DNA of 64,000 nt from Streptomyces sp. V3I8 (GCF_030817535.1 NZ_JAUSZL010000002.1:2046001-2110000); one strand, 5' to 3'; numbered from the stretch's first letter, positions 16,753 to 26,272 are shown. Numbers and translations are program-made. Notes: generated by a model from the letters alone, not told the origin.

Positions 16753-17616
16753 TCACGGGCGAGGGCGGCCACCTTCGTCGTCCTCCACGCCCTCCGCCGC
16801 GATCCGTTCCTTGCGGACCTCGCCGGTGACGGTCTCCTCCTCCGCGACCTCCTCGGTGCTCAGCCGCACCCGTTCCACCGGAACCGTCTCGGTCTGCACC
16901 ACCGGGCGTTCGGCGTGCAGGGTGACCTCGTGTTCGGCCTCGGAGATCTCCGGGCCGGCCATGGCGTCGCCGCGGTTCGCGTCGGTGATCGGCTCCCGTT
17001 CGAGGCGTACCTCTTCGTGGCGCAGCGGGACCGTCTGCTGGACCTCCTCCGTCACCACGTACTTGCGCAGCCGCGCCCGCCCCGTCTCGTACCGCTCGGC
17101 GCCGACGTGCATGTGCTCCTCGGACCGGGTCATCGCCCCGTCCTCGGTTCCCCGCATGTCCGCGCCCCGGTCCGTACCCGTCCCCATGGCGGCCGTGCCG
17201 GCTTCCATGCTTCTGGTCCCGGCCACCCCCGTGGTGCCGGTCTCGGACCGGGCCCACCCCTTCTCACCGGGCTGATTGGCCTGCTGCCAGGCGTCGTCCC
17301 AGGCCATGCCGTAGTACTCGTACAGCCGGACCTCCTCCGACTCGGACAGGTGGCCGCCGCTGTCGACGTCGACGTTCGGCGCGTCCTTGACCTTGCCCTT
17401 GGAGTAGGGCACCTCCAGATGGTCCTCGACCATGACCGCGTCGCGGATCGGCACGAACGACTCGCTGGTGCCGAAGAAGCCGGTCTTGATGCTGACCCAT
17501 TCCGGGCGGCCGGTCGCGTCGTCGAAGAAGACGTGGTTCGCATCTCCGATCTTGCTGCCCTCGGCATCGAACACGGGGTGTTCCAGTACGGCCGGGATCT
17601 GCTCCTGCGTGATCAT
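16753..17616 (-). CDS. PRC-barrel and DUF2382 stress protein
   Basis: A 287-residue protein with an N-terminal PRC-barrel (about residues 5-85: VFDAEGSKIGDANHVFFDD, EWVSIKTGFFG), a Gly/Thr-rich linker (about 115-170), and a C-terminal DUF2382 domain (about 180-275: LRKYVVTEEVQQTVPLRHEEV, HAERPVVQTETVPVERVRL). This pairing is common in actinobacteria and linked to stress or envelope adaptation; no enzyme activity is known. GGAGGG precedes ATG 17616. The promoter region to 17700 is AT-rich for this genome. Confidence 0.85.
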   Translation of the reverse strand: MITQEQIPAVLEHPVFDAEGSKIGDANHVFFDDATGRPEWVSIKTGFFGTSESFVPIRDAVMVEDHLEVPYSKGKVKDAPNVDVDSGGHLSESEEVRLYEYYGMAWDDAWQQANQPGEKGWARSETGTTGVAGTRSMEAGTAAMGTGTDRGADMRGTEDGAMTRSEEHMHVGAERYETGRARLRKYVVTEEVQQTVPLRHEEVRLEREPITDANRGDAMAGPEISEAEHEVTLHAERPVVQTETVPVERVRLSTEEVAEEETVTGEVRKERIAAEGVEDDEGGRPRP

Positions 17617-17792
17617 CCTTCAGCACCCTCCTTCTGAGTCCGGTGTGCTGCCCGAGTCACCGCCATAAGAGTGTACGAAACCTACTAAAACGGATAAATG
17701 ATAAATGTGGCATACCGGGGGACCCAGGTCCGGGCCGTCCGGGAGCGCGGGGCTGCGGGGCGTCGCCGCCGCCGTGTGCCTACGATTCCGGG

Positions 17793-18233
17793 GTGGCTCT
17801 CTTTCTTGTGTTCCGGGACACCGCGCTGCGTGCCGACGAGGCGTGGCGGCGGCTCACCGTGTGGGAGCGGCACGCGGACGTGGTGCCGCTGACGCGGATC
17901 CGGGTCCTCACGCCGCCGCCGCGCGGGGCCGGCACCGTCTTCGTGGCCCGGACCGGGGTGGGCCGGCTGGCGTTCGACGACCGTATGGAGGTCGTCGTCT
18001 GGCGGCCGCCCCGGGACGGCGCCCCCGGCCTGTGCCGTCTCGTCAAACGCGGACACCTCGTCCTCGGGTGGGCCGAGATCGAGGTGCGGACGGCGCGGGG
18101 GGACGGTTCGCAGGTGATGTGGCGGGAGGAGGTGCGGGTGCGGGGACTGCCGCGGATCGTCGACCCGCTGCTGGGCCGGGCGGGCCGGCTGATGTTCGGC
18201 CGAGCCGTGAACCGGCTGCTGGCGCGTCCTTGA
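17793..18233 (+). CDS. SRPBCC (START-like) family protein
   Basis: A 146-residue protein starting at GTG 17793, with FRDTALRADEAWRRLTVWERHADVVPLTRI at its front, the usual opening of polyketide cyclase/START-like proteins whose helix and sheet form a hydrophobic pocket. FVARTGVGRLAFDDRMEV and LVKRGHLVLGWAEIEV are consistent strands. It probably binds a lipid or aromatic ligand; nothing indicates which. There is no strong ribosome site, and longer upstream readings look non-coding. Confidence 0.7.
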   Translation: MALFLVFRDTALRADEAWRRLTVWERHADVVPLTRIRVLTPPPRGAGTVFVARTGVGRLAFDDRMEVVVWRPPRDGAPGLCRLVKRGHLVLGWAEIEVRTARGDGSQVMWREEVRVRGLPRIVDPLLGRAGRLMFGRAVNRLLARP

Positions 18234-18251
18234 GAGGACGCCTGCCTCCCC

Positions 18252-18314
18252 GGCAGGGCAGCACGCCGATGGCTGGCAGGGCACGCCCATGACCGGCAGG
18301 GCACGTCCATGAGG
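18252..18314. repeat. Three imperfect 20-bp tandem repeats
   Basis: GGCAGGGCACG-CCATGA type units at 18252, 18275 and 18295, the first with a 3-bp insertion. They follow the SRPBCC gene in a 429-bp gene-poor gap. Confidence 0.7.
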
Positions 18315-18389
18315 AGGTGTGCCCTTTGGCCCGCGTCCGGCCGAAAGGCCGCACCCGGCCAGAAGGCCCCCGGCTCGAGGAGCCTCCGT

Positions 18390-18657
18390 CGTGGCCGCGT
18401 GCGAAGACCCCCGGCAGCTCCGTGTACTTCGTGAACGCCTCCCGGCTGTCCGGGACGAACGGCCACTGCCACAGCGCCCGCCGGAACTCCGCCTCGGTCA
18501 GCCGGCCGCACCAGGCGATCTCCGCCGGGTCCGGGGTGAACTCCCCGGCCGCTGCCGCCTCGTGCACCGCCGTCCGGTACGGGCCGATCGCGCCGTGGCA
18601 GAGGTACTTGAAGGCGAAAAGTCTGTGGATCGGGGCCGCCCGTGGTTGCGAGACTGG
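18390..18657 (-). pseudogene. Fragment of an unidentified gene
   Basis: The minus strand reads smoothly for about 80 codons without a good start (FAFKYLCHGAIGPYRTAVHEA, DPAEIAWCGRLTEAEF, ALWQWPFVPDSREAF), then turns into low-complexity sequence. It looks like the end of a small globular protein whose front is missing or overlaps the TOPRIM gene's promoter. I do not recognise the family. Confidence 0.35.
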
Positions 18658-18662
18658 GGCCC

Positions 18663-19322
18663 ATGAACGACATGGGGCGGTTTCGTCAGGCAGTCGTCGA
18701 GTGGGCGGCCGGCGGTGCGGGGGCGTCGGCGGCGGGCATCAGGGCCCGGAAACTGGCGGACGGCGCCGGACTGCGTACGGTCGTGCTCGTCGAGGGCGGC
18801 AGCGACCAGGTGGCCGTCGAGGCACTGGCCGCCCGGCACGGCCGGGACCTCGACGGGGAAGGCGTCGCGGTGGTGCCGCTCGGGGGCGCGATGAGCATCG
18901 GGCGGTTCGTCGATCTGTGCGGCCCCCAGGGGCTCGACGCCCGGCTGGCCGGCCTGTGCGACGTCGGCGAGGAGAGGTTCTTCCGGCGTGCGCTGGAACG
19001 GGCCGGGGTCGGCTCCGACCTCACCGCCGACAAGCTGGAGTCGCTCGGGTTCTACCTGTGCGACGCGGACCTGGAGGACGAGCTGATCAGGTCGCTGGGC
19101 GCCGACGTCATCCAGCAAGTGGTGGAGGAACAGGGTGAGTTGCGCGCGTTCCGTACCTTCCAGAACCAGCCCGCTCAGCGGGGGTGGACCGTGGAGCAGC
19201 ACCTGCACCGCTTCATGGGCACCCACGCCGGCCGCAAGGCCCAGTACGCCCGCGAGCTCGTCGCCGGCCTGGACCTCGACCGGACACCACGCCCGCTGGA
19301 ACGGCTCCTCGCCCACCTCTGA
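18663..19322 (+). CDS. Stand-alone TOPRIM-domain protein (OLD-nuclease-like)
   Basis: A 219-residue protein with a TOPRIM fold: VVLVEGGSDQVAVEAL (catalytic Glu at residue 44), then LCDVGEE (about 99-103) and the acidic DADLEDEL at 134-141, where metal-binding aspartates are expected. OLD-family nucleases have this module fused to an ABC ATPase; here there is none in the protein and none next to it. It could be a small nuclease or nucleotidyl transferase/hydrolase. Start ATG 18663 is preferred over GTG 18642. Neighbours give no clue. Confidence 0.75.
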   Translation: MNDMGRFRQAVVEWAAGGAGASAAGIRARKLADGAGLRTVVLVEGGSDQVAVEALAARHGRDLDGEGVAVVPLGGAMSIGRFVDLCGPQGLDARLAGLCDVGEERFFRRALERAGVGSDLTADKLESLGFYLCDADLEDELIRSLGADVIQQVVEEQGELRAFRTFQNQPAQRGWTVEQHLHRFMGTHAGRKAQYARELVAGLDLDRTPRPLERLLAHL

Positions 19323-19398
19323 CGCCCCTCGCCCCTCCCCGTGCGCCATACGCCGTGCACCGTGCGCCGGACCAGAGGAACCAGGAGGCCGGCCGGCG

Positions 19399-20604
19399 TC
19401 AGGCCACTGATCCGATGCGGCGCGTCGGCACCGGCGACGCGTCGTGGTGGATCGGCGTGTGCGCCCCGGTCAGCGACACCCCGCTGCCACCCCGCCGGTT
19501 CGCGACGATCTCCGCGGCGATGGACAGGGCCGTCTCCTCAGGCGTACGGGCACCGAGGTCGAGGCCGATGGGCGACCGCAGCCGCGCCAGCTCCCTGTCG
19601 GTGACGCCCACGGCCCGCAGGCGTTCGTTGCGGTCGAGGTGTGTGCGGCGGGAGCCCATCGCCCCGACGTAGGCGACCGGCAGCCGCAGTGCGAGTCCGA
19701 GGAGCGGCACGTCGAACTTGGCGTCGTGCGTCAGCACGCATAGGACCGTGCGGGCGTCGACCTCCGTGCGCTCCAGGTAGGTGTGCGGCCACTCGACGAC
19801 GATCTCGTCCGCCTCCGGGAAGCGCGCGGCCGTCGCGAAGACGGGACGCGCGTCGCACACCGTCACGCGGTAGTTCAGGAACGTGCCGACGCGGACCAGG
19901 GCGGAGGCGAAGTCGATCGCGCCGAAGACGATCATCCGGGGCGGCGGAACCGAGGACTCGACCAGCACCGTGAGCGGTGCTCCGCAACGGGAGCCCCGCT
20001 CCCCGATCTCCAGGGTGCCGGTGCGCCCCGCGTCCAGGAAGGCCCGCGCCTCCTCCACCACCGTACGGTCCAGCTCGGGATGCGCCCCGAACCCGCCCTC
20101 GTACGGGCCGCCGGGGCGGTCGGGGCCGCCCGGACCACCGGGTCCGCCAGGTCCGCCGGAGCCGGCCGGGCGTACGAGGAGGGCGCGGCCGAGCAGGTCC
20201 GCCGGTCCGGAGACGACGCGCGCCAGGGCCGCCGCCTCCCCGCGCGCGGCGGCGGACAGTGCCGACGCGAACACCTCGCGGACGGGTGAGGAGGCGTGCA
20301 CCGGGGTCACCAGGATGTCGATGATCCCGCCGCACGTCAGGCCCACCGCGAAGGCGTCCTCGTCGCTGTACCCGAAGCGTTCGAGGACCGGCTCCCCGTC
20401 CTCCAGCGCCTGTCGGCACAGGTCGTAGACCGCGCCTTCCACGCAGCCGCCGGAGACCGAGCCGATCGCCGTGCCGGCGGCGTCCACGGCCAGGGCGGCG
20501 CCCGGGCGGCGGGGGGCGCTGCCGCCGACCGCCACCACGGTGGCCACGGCGAAGTCGCGGCCCTCCGCGACCCAGTGCTGCAGGTCTTCGGCGATGTCCA
20601 GCAT
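19399..20604 (-). CDS. xdhC: XdhC-family molybdenum cofactor maturation factor
   Basis: A 401-residue protein with an N-terminal XdhC/CoxI domain (VVAVGGSAPRRPGAALAV, GSVSGGCVEGAVY) and a C-terminal Rossmann domain (MIVFGAIDFASALVRVG, AYVGAMGSRRTHLDRNERL, GLDLGARTPEETALSI). XdhC binds molybdenum cofactor, promotes its sulfuration and inserts it into xanthine dehydrogenase. An unusual collagen-like Gly-Gly-Pro run sits in the linker near residue 148-168. GAGGAG precedes ATG 20604. It lies downstream of the permease and dehydrogenase genes on the same strand. Confidence 0.85.
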   Translation of the reverse strand: MLDIAEDLQHWVAEGRDFAVATVVAVGGSAPRRPGAALAVDAAGTAIGSVSGGCVEGAVYDLCRQALEDGEPVLERFGYSDEDAFAVGLTCGGIIDILVTPVHASSPVREVFASALSAAARGEAAALARVVSGPADLLGRALLVRPAGSGGPGGPGGPGGPDRPGGPYEGGFGAHPELDRTVVEEARAFLDAGRTGTLEIGERGSRCGAPLTVLVESSVPPPRMIVFGAIDFASALVRVGTFLNYRVTVCDARPVFATAARFPEADEIVVEWPHTYLERTEVDARTVLCVLTHDAKFDVPLLGLALRLPVAYVGAMGSRRTHLDRNERLRAVGVTDRELARLRSPIGLDLGARTPEETALSIAAEIVANRRGGSGVSLTGAHTPIHHDASPVPTRRIGSVA

Positions 20605-20650
20605 CGTTCGGTCTCCTCTGCGGATGCATGTGCGGGTGCGTCGTGGTTGC

Positions 20651-20682
20651 TCGCGCAGTTCCCCGCGCCCCTGACGGGGCGC
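20651..20682. repeat. Dispersed Streptomyces palindromic repeat, likely terminator
   Basis: CGCGCAGTTCCCCGCGCCCC followed by TGAC and GGGGCGC. The end forms a 7-bp hairpin (20665-20671 with 20676-20682). I recognise the sequence as a very common Streptomyces intergenic element, and a copy lies inside the phosphatase gene near 40660. Here it sits between xdhC and the permease gene. Confidence 0.7.
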
Positions 20683-20698
20683 CTGTGCCGAGGTGCGG

Positions 20699-22156
20699 CT
20701 AGTGGATGCCCAGCCAGCTCTCTATCGGGTTCAGGGCGAAGAAGACGAGGAAGACCGCCGTCAGGACCCACATGAACGGCCCGATCTCCCGCGCCCGGCC
20801 CTGCGCGATCTTGATGGCGACGTAGCTGACAACCCCGGCCGCGACCCCCGCCGTGATGGAGTACGTGAACGGCATGATCACGGCGGTCAGGAAGACCGGG
20901 ATCGCGGTGGCGCGGTCGGCCCAGTCCACATGGCGGGCGTTCGTCATCATCATGGCGCCGATGACGACCAGCGCCGCCGCCGCCACCTCGCCGGGGACGA
21001 GCGCCGTCAGCGGGGTGAAGAAGAGGCAGGCCGCGAAGAACAGACCGGTGACGACCGAGGACAGGCCCGTCCGGGCGCCCTCCCCGACCCCGGTCGCGGA
21101 CTCCACGAACACCGTCTGGCCGGAGGCGCCCGAGACGCCGCCGATCGCCCCGCCCGCGCCGTCGATGAACAGCGCCCTGGACAGGCCCGGCATCCGGCCC
21201 TTGTCGTCGGCCAGCCCGGCCTCGGTGCCGACGCCGATGATGGTGGCCATCGCGTCGAAGAACCCGGCGAGGACGAGCGTGAAGACGATCATGCCGACCG
21301 TCATCGCGCCGACCTCGCCCCAGCCGCCGAACTCGACAGCCCCGAAGACCGAGAAGTCCGGCATCGACACCGCGCTGCCGTGCCACTCGGGTGCGCCGGC
21401 GGCCCACTGCCCGGGGTCGATGACGCCGGTCGCGTTGAGGACGACGGCGAGTACGGTGCCGCCGACGATGCCGATCAGGATCGCGCCGGGGACGCCGCGT
21501 GCCTGGAGCATGAAGATGGCGAGCAGCGTGACGGCGAAGAGCAGCACCGGCCAGCCGGCCAGCTCGCCCGTCGCGCCGAGGGAGACCGGGGTCGCCTCGC
21601 CCTGGTGGACGAAGCCCGCTTTCACCAGCCCGATGAGGGCGACGAACAGGCCGATGCCCATGGTGATCGCGTGCTTCAGCGCCAGCGGGATCGCGTTCAT
21701 GATCATCTCGCGTAGCCCGGTGACGACCAGGAGCATGATGACCACGCCGTACATCACGCACATGCCCATGGCCTGCGGCCAGGTCATCTGGGGCGCGACC
21801 TGCGAGGCGAGGACTCCCGAGACGGACAGTCCCGCGGCGAGGGCGAGCGGCACCTTGCCGAAGAAGCCCATCAGGAGCGTGGTGAAGGCCGCCGCGAACG
21901 CCGTCGCGGTGATCAGCGCCTGCTGGCCGAGGGTGTTCCCCGCCGCGTCCTTGCCGGACAGGATGAGGGGGTTGAGGAGGAGGATGTACGCCATCGCCAT
22001 GAAGGTGGTGATGCCGCCGCGCACCTCACGCGCGACCGTGCTGCCTCGGAGGGATATGTGGAAGTAGCGGTCGAGCCAGGACCGGCCGGCCGGGACGCGG
22101 GTTCCTTCACCCGCGTCGTCGGCGGTGGTCCTGGGCTCCAGTGACTGCTGGGCCAT
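20699..22156 (-). CDS. NCS2/AzgA-like purine permease
   Basis: A 485-residue integral membrane protein with about 12-14 hydrophobic segments. RGGITTFMAMAYILLLNPLIL and GKVPLALAAGLSVSGVL are typical of the AzgA (adenine, guanine, hypoxanthine) branch of proton-coupled nucleobase carriers. Its place between xdhC and the xanthine dehydrogenase genes fits uptake of hypoxanthine or guanine for oxidation to urate. ATG 22156 has GGGAG 8 bp upstream; an in-frame TTG 15 bp earlier is less likely. Confidence 0.85.
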   Translation of the reverse strand: MAQQSLEPRTTADDAGEGTRVPAGRSWLDRYFHISLRGSTVAREVRGGITTFMAMAYILLLNPLILSGKDAAGNTLGQQALITATAFAAAFTTLLMGFFGKVPLALAAGLSVSGVLASQVAPQMTWPQAMGMCVMYGVVIMLLVVTGLREMIMNAIPLALKHAITMGIGLFVALIGLVKAGFVHQGEATPVSLGATGELAGWPVLLFAVTLLAIFMLQARGVPGAILIGIVGGTVLAVVLNATGVIDPGQWAAGAPEWHGSAVSMPDFSVFGAVEFGGWGEVGAMTVGMIVFTLVLAGFFDAMATIIGVGTEAGLADDKGRMPGLSRALFIDGAGGAIGGVSGASGQTVFVESATGVGEGARTGLSSVVTGLFFAACLFFTPLTALVPGEVAAAALVVIGAMMMTNARHVDWADRATAIPVFLTAVIMPFTYSITAGVAAGVVSYVAIKIAQGRAREIGPFMWVLTAVFLVFFALNPIESWLGIH

Positions 22157-22377
22157 GGTGCCTTCTCCCAAGGTTCATAGGGGCACCCGCGGGTACCGCC
22201 GTGGCGGCGCGGGTTTTGGGAAGGTGCACGACCCGGGGGACGGCCCGAGGCGAGACGCGGTGCTGTGCTTGAACCGGCTGCGGGTGCCGTGATGCACGGG
22301 TGCCCGGTGCCGGGGTGCCGCCACTGTGCCCACCCGTTCCGCCCTGCGGACAGGCGGGCACAGTGGCGGCGGCCTGC

Positions 22378-24777
22378 CTACGCCGTACCGGTCAGGTGCT
22401 CCGGACGGACCGGTGTCCGGTTGAGTTCCAGGCCCGTCGCGGCACGGATCGCCGCGAGGACGGCCGGGGTCGACGACAGGGTCGGGGCCTCGCCGACACC
22501 GCGGAGCCCGTACGGCGCGTGGTCGTCGGCGAGTTCGAGCACGTCGACGGGGATGGTCGGCGTGTCGAGGATCGTGGGGATGAGGTAGTCGGTGAAGGAG
22601 GGGTTCCTGACCTTCGCCGTCTTCGGGTCGACGATGATCTCCTCCATGACCGCGATGCCGAGTCCCTGGGTCGTACCGCCCTGGATCTGGCCGATGACGG
22701 ACAGCGGGTTGAGCGCCTTGCCGACGTCCTGCGCGCAGGCCAGTTCGACGACCTTCACCAGACCCAGTTCGGTGTCCACCTCGACGACCGCGCGGTGGGC
22801 GGCGAACGAGTACTGGACGTGGCCGTCGCCCTGTCCGGTGCGCAGGTCGAAGGCCTCGGTCGGCCGGTGCCGCCACTCCTCCTCGACCTCGACGGCCTCG
22901 TCCTCCAGCACGTCCACCAGGTCGGCCAGCACCTCGCCGGCGTCGGTGACGACCTTGCCGCCCTCCAGGAGCAGTTCGGCGGTGGCCCAGGCCGGGTGGT
23001 ACGTGCCGAACCTGCGGCGGCCGATCTCCAGGACCTTCTCGCGCACCAGCTCGCACGCGTTCTTCACGGCGCCGCCGGTGACGTACGTCTGACGGGACGC
23101 GGAGGTCGAACCGGCCGACCCCACCTGCGTGTCGGCCGGCTGGATCGTCACCTGGGCGACGCCCAGCTCGGTGCGGGCGATCTGCGCGTGGACGGTGACA
23201 CCGCCCTGGCCGACCTCGGCCATCGCGGTGTGGACGGTCGCGACGGGTTCGCCGCCGACGACCTCCATGCGGACCTTGGCGGTCGAGTAGTCGTCGAAGC
23301 CCTCGGAGAAGCCGACGTTCTTGATGCCGACCGCGTAGCCGACACCGCGTACGACGCCTTCGCCGTGGGTGGTGTTGGAGAGACCGCCGGGCAGCTGGCG
23401 GACGTCCGCCTGCTCACCGGCCGCGAGCCACTGCTGCTGCGGCGGCATCGGCATCGCCTTGACGCGGCGCAGGAGTTCGGCGACCGGGGCGGGCGAGTCG
23501 ACGCTCTGGCCGGTCGGCATGACCGTGCCCTGCGACATGGCGTTGAGCTGCCGGAACTCGACCCGGTCCATGCCCACCGCGTCGGCGAGCTTGTCCATCT
23601 GCGCCTCGTAGGCGAAGCACGCCTGGACCGCGCCGAAGCCGCGCATCGCCCCGCAGGGCGGGTTGTTGGAATAGAGCGCGACGGCCTCGATGTCGACGTC
23701 GTCGAGCACGTACGGGCCGACTGCCAGGGACGCCGCGTTGCCGACGACCGCCGGGGACGCGGAGGCGTACGCGCCGCCGTCGAGGACGATCCGGCACTTC
23801 AGATGGGTCAGCCTGCCGTCCTTCGTCGCCCCGTGCTCGTAGTGCAGCTTCGCGGGGTGGCGGTGGACATGGCCGAAGAAGGACTCGAACCTGTTGTAGA
23901 CGATCTTGACGGGCTTGCCCGTGCGCAGCGCCAGCAGACAGGCGTGGATCTGCATCGACAGGTCCTCGCGGCCGCCGAACGCGCCGCCGACCCCGGAGAG
24001 CGTCATCCGGACCTTGTCCTCGGGCAGGCCGAGCACCGGGGCGATCTGGCGCAGGTCGGAGTGCAGCCACTGGGTGGCGACGTACAGGTCGACGCCGCCG
24101 TCCTCCGCGGGCACGGCGAGACCCGACTCGGGGCCCAGGAACGCCTGGTCCTGCATGCCGAAGGTGTACTCGCCCTCGACGATGTGGTCGGCGCGCCGAC
24201 GGGCCGCCTCCACGTCACCGCGGACGATCGGCTGGCGGTGGACGATGTTCGGGTGCGCGACGTGACCGATGTGGTGGTCGTCCCGGTCCTCGTGGATCAG
24301 CGGGGCGTCCGGCGCGGTCGCCGAGGCCTCGTCCGTGACGACGGGCAGTTCCCGGTACTCCACCTTGATCTTGGCGGCGGCCCGGCGGGCGGTCTCCGGG
24401 TGGTCGGCGGCCACGATCGCGACGGGCTCGCCGTGGTGGCGTACGCGGCCGTGGGCGAGTACCGGGGTGTCCTGGATCTCCAGGCCGTAGTTCCTCACGG
24501 CGGTCGGCAGGTCGTCGTACGTCAGGACGGCGTACACACCGGGCGTCGCGAGGGCCTCGCCGGTGTCGATGGAGAGGATCTGCGCGTGCGCGACCGTGGA
24601 GCGCAGGATCTGGCCCCACAGCATGTCCTCGTGCCACATGTCGGACGAGTACGCGAACTCACCGGTGACCTTGAGGGTGCCGTCCGGACGGAGGGTGGAC
24701 TCGCCGATGCCGCCCCTGGCCCCCGAACCCTGGGTGACCTTGGTGGGGGTGCCGAGGGGAGCGGTGCGGGTGGTCAT
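22378..24777 (-). CDS. xdhB: Xanthine dehydrogenase, molybdopterin-binding large subunit
   Basis: A 799-residue molybdenum hydroxylase large chain. The front domain has TLRPDGTLKVTGEFAYSSD. GVGGAFGGREDLSMQIHACL is the Mo-cofactor segment, NPPCGAMRGFGAVQACFAYE carries the substrate-site Arg, and EVGQGGVTVHAQIARTELG is near the middle. The late GLRGVGEAPT contains the catalytic Glu. It oxidises hypoxanthine and xanthine to urate. Start ATG 24777 overlaps the stop of the iron-sulfur gene by 4 bp; longer upstream readings belong to that gene's antiphase. Subunit letters vary between species. Confidence 0.9.
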   Translation of the reverse strand: MTTRTAPLGTPTKVTQGSGARGGIGESTLRPDGTLKVTGEFAYSSDMWHEDMLWGQILRSTVAHAQILSIDTGEALATPGVYAVLTYDDLPTAVRNYGLEIQDTPVLAHGRVRHHGEPVAIVAADHPETARRAAAKIKVEYRELPVVTDEASATAPDAPLIHEDRDDHHIGHVAHPNIVHRQPIVRGDVEAARRRADHIVEGEYTFGMQDQAFLGPESGLAVPAEDGGVDLYVATQWLHSDLRQIAPVLGLPEDKVRMTLSGVGGAFGGREDLSMQIHACLLALRTGKPVKIVYNRFESFFGHVHRHPAKLHYEHGATKDGRLTHLKCRIVLDGGAYASASPAVVGNAASLAVGPYVLDDVDIEAVALYSNNPPCGAMRGFGAVQACFAYEAQMDKLADAVGMDRVEFRQLNAMSQGTVMPTGQSVDSPAPVAELLRRVKAMPMPPQQQWLAAGEQADVRQLPGGLSNTTHGEGVVRGVGYAVGIKNVGFSEGFDDYSTAKVRMEVVGGEPVATVHTAMAEVGQGGVTVHAQIARTELGVAQVTIQPADTQVGSAGSTSASRQTYVTGGAVKNACELVREKVLEIGRRRFGTYHPAWATAELLLEGGKVVTDAGEVLADLVDVLEDEAVEVEEEWRHRPTEAFDLRTGQGDGHVQYSFAAHRAVVEVDTELGLVKVVELACAQDVGKALNPLSVIGQIQGGTTQGLGIAVMEEIIVDPKTAKVRNPSFTDYLIPTILDTPTIPVDVLELADDHAPYGLRGVGEAPTLSSTPAVLAAIRAATGLELNRTPVRPEHLTGTA

Positions 24778-25373
24778 CGTCGGACCGCCTCTCCCTGCCG
24801 GGCGGCCGCCAGGCGGACCGCGTCCATGATCTTCTCGTAGCCGGTGCAGCGGCAGAGGTTGCCCGAGAGCGCCTCGCGGATGTCCGCGTCGGTCGGGGTC
24901 GGGTTGCGTTCCAGCATCTCGTCGGCCGCGACCAGCAGGCCCGGGGTGCAGAAGCCGCACTGGACGGCTCCGGCGTCGATGAACGCCTGCTGGACGGGGG
25001 CGAGTTCGGTGCCCTCGCCGGTCCGCGAGTCCGCGGGACGGGCCTCCCACTGTCTGGCCGCGTCCAAGGGCGTACCGCAGGAACCGGGAGCCGCGGAGGC
25101 GCAACCCCCGTGCTCCGCGCGCTGCTTGGCGAAGTCCGCGAGGCCCTCGACCGTGACGACGTCACGCCCTTCGACCTGGCCGGCGGCGACCAGACACGAA
25201 CAGACCGGCACGTCGTCGAGGCGGACCGTGCAGGAACCGCACTCCCCCTGTTCGCAGGCGTTCTTCGAGCCCGGCAGGCCCATGCGTTCCCGCAGCACGT
25301 ACAGCAGGGACTCGCCCTCCCATACGTCGTCGGCCTCCTGCGGACGGCCGTTGACCGTGAAACTGACACGCAT
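24774..25373 (-). CDS. xdhC-like FeS: Xanthine dehydrogenase, [2Fe-2S] small subunit
   Basis: A 199-residue electron-transfer chain. The plant-ferredoxin-like cluster uses C40, C45, C48 and C60 (NACEQGECGSCTV, then VCSC). The second cluster uses VQCGFCTPG and NLCRCTGYE in the helical domain. An insert of about 40 residues between them (GGCASAAPGSCGTPLDAARQWE region) is longer than in most bacterial homologues. It passes electrons from the Mo site to FAD. It begins at ATG 25373, sharing one base with the stop of the FAD subunit. Confidence 0.9.
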   Translation of the reverse strand: MRVSFTVNGRPQEADDVWEGESLLYVLRERMGLPGSKNACEQGECGSCTVRLDDVPVCSCLVAAGQVEGRDVVTVEGLADFAKQRAEHGGCASAAPGSCGTPLDAARQWEARPADSRTGEGTELAPVQQAFIDAGAVQCGFCTPGLLVAADEMLERNPTPTDADIREALSGNLCRCTGYEKIMDAVRLAAARQGEAVRR

Positions 25374-26272
25374 TACGCGGCCCTGCCCTTCTGCTGTGCG
25401 GTGCTGTCGGGGCCGCGGTACGACTCCCAGGTCCAGGTCAGCGTGCGGCGGGCCATGACGCCGACCGCGTGGCGGCGGTAGCTCGCCGTGCCCCGGACGT
25501 CGTCGATGGGGTTGCAGGCACCGGAGCACAGCTCGGCGAACTGCTTGGCCACCGACGGCGTGATGATCTTGCGGTTGTCCCAGAAGCCGCCCTCTTCGAG
25601 CGCCGCGTTCAGGAACTCCTCGGCCGCCCTGGCCCGTACGGGTGTGGGCGCGGCGGAACCGATGCCGGTGCGGACCGTACGGGTGCCGGGGTGCAGGGCC
25701 AGGCCGAAGGCGCACACCGCGATCACCATGGCGTTGCGGGTGCCGACCTTCGAGTACTGCTGCGGGCCGTCCGCCTTCTTGATGTGGACGGCGCGGATCA
25801 GCTCGTCGGGGGCGAGCGCGTTGCGCTTCACCCCGGTGTAGAAGTCGTCGATCGGGATGAGCCGTGAGCCCCGGACGGACTCGGCCTCGACCTCGGCACC
25901 CGCCGCGAGCAGGGCGGGGTGGGCGTCGCCGGCCGGGGAGGCGGTGCCGAGATTGCCGCCGACCCCGCCGCGGTTGCGGATCTGCGGGGAGGCCACGGTG
26001 TGGGAGGCCAGGGCCAGACCGGGCAGTTCGCCGCGCAGGTTGTCCATGATCGCCGTGTACGGGACCGAGGCGCCCAGACGGACCGACTCCTCGCCGACCT
26101 CCCAGTCGCCCAGCTCGCCGATCCGGTTCAGGTCCAGCAGGTACTCGGGGCGGCGGTGGTCGAAGTTGATCTCGACCATCACGTCGGTGCCGCCCGCAAT
26201 CGGCACAGCGGTGGGATGCGCTGCCTTCGCGGCGAGCGCCTCCTCCCAGCTGGCGGGGCGAAGGAAGTCCAT
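25373..26272 (-). CDS. xdhA: Xanthine dehydrogenase, FAD-binding medium subunit
   Basis: A 299-residue FAD-binding subunit of the CO dehydrogenase/xanthine dehydrogenase flavoprotein type. VPIAGGTDVMVEINF (about 23-37) is the first FAD loop, and ASPQIRNRGGVGGNLGTASPAGD (about 93-115) the second. It transfers electrons to NAD+. It is the first gene of the operon and is divergent from the PucR gene, with a 413-bp regulatory region between. Letters for the three subunits are assigned by type only. Confidence 0.9.
   Translation of the reverse strand: MDFLRPASWEEALAAKAAHPTAVPIAGGTDVMVEINFDHRRPEYLLDLNRIGELGDWEVGEESVRLGASVPYTAIMDNLRGELPGLALASHTVASPQIRNRGGVGGNLGTASPAGDAHPALLAAGAEVEAESVRGSRLIPIDDFYTGVKRNALAPDELIRAVHIKKADGPQQYSKVGTRNAMVIAVCAFGLALHPGTRTVRTGIGSAAPTPVRARAAEEFLNAALEEGGFWDNRKIITPSVAKQFAELCSGACNPIDDVRGTASYRRHAVGVMARRTLTWTWESYRGPDSTAQQKGRAA

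Noticed and set aside
22300..24840. 846-codon open frame opposite the xanthine dehydrogenase large subunit
   Set aside because: Shadow of codon bias; Arg/Asp/Gly/Val-rich with no domain.
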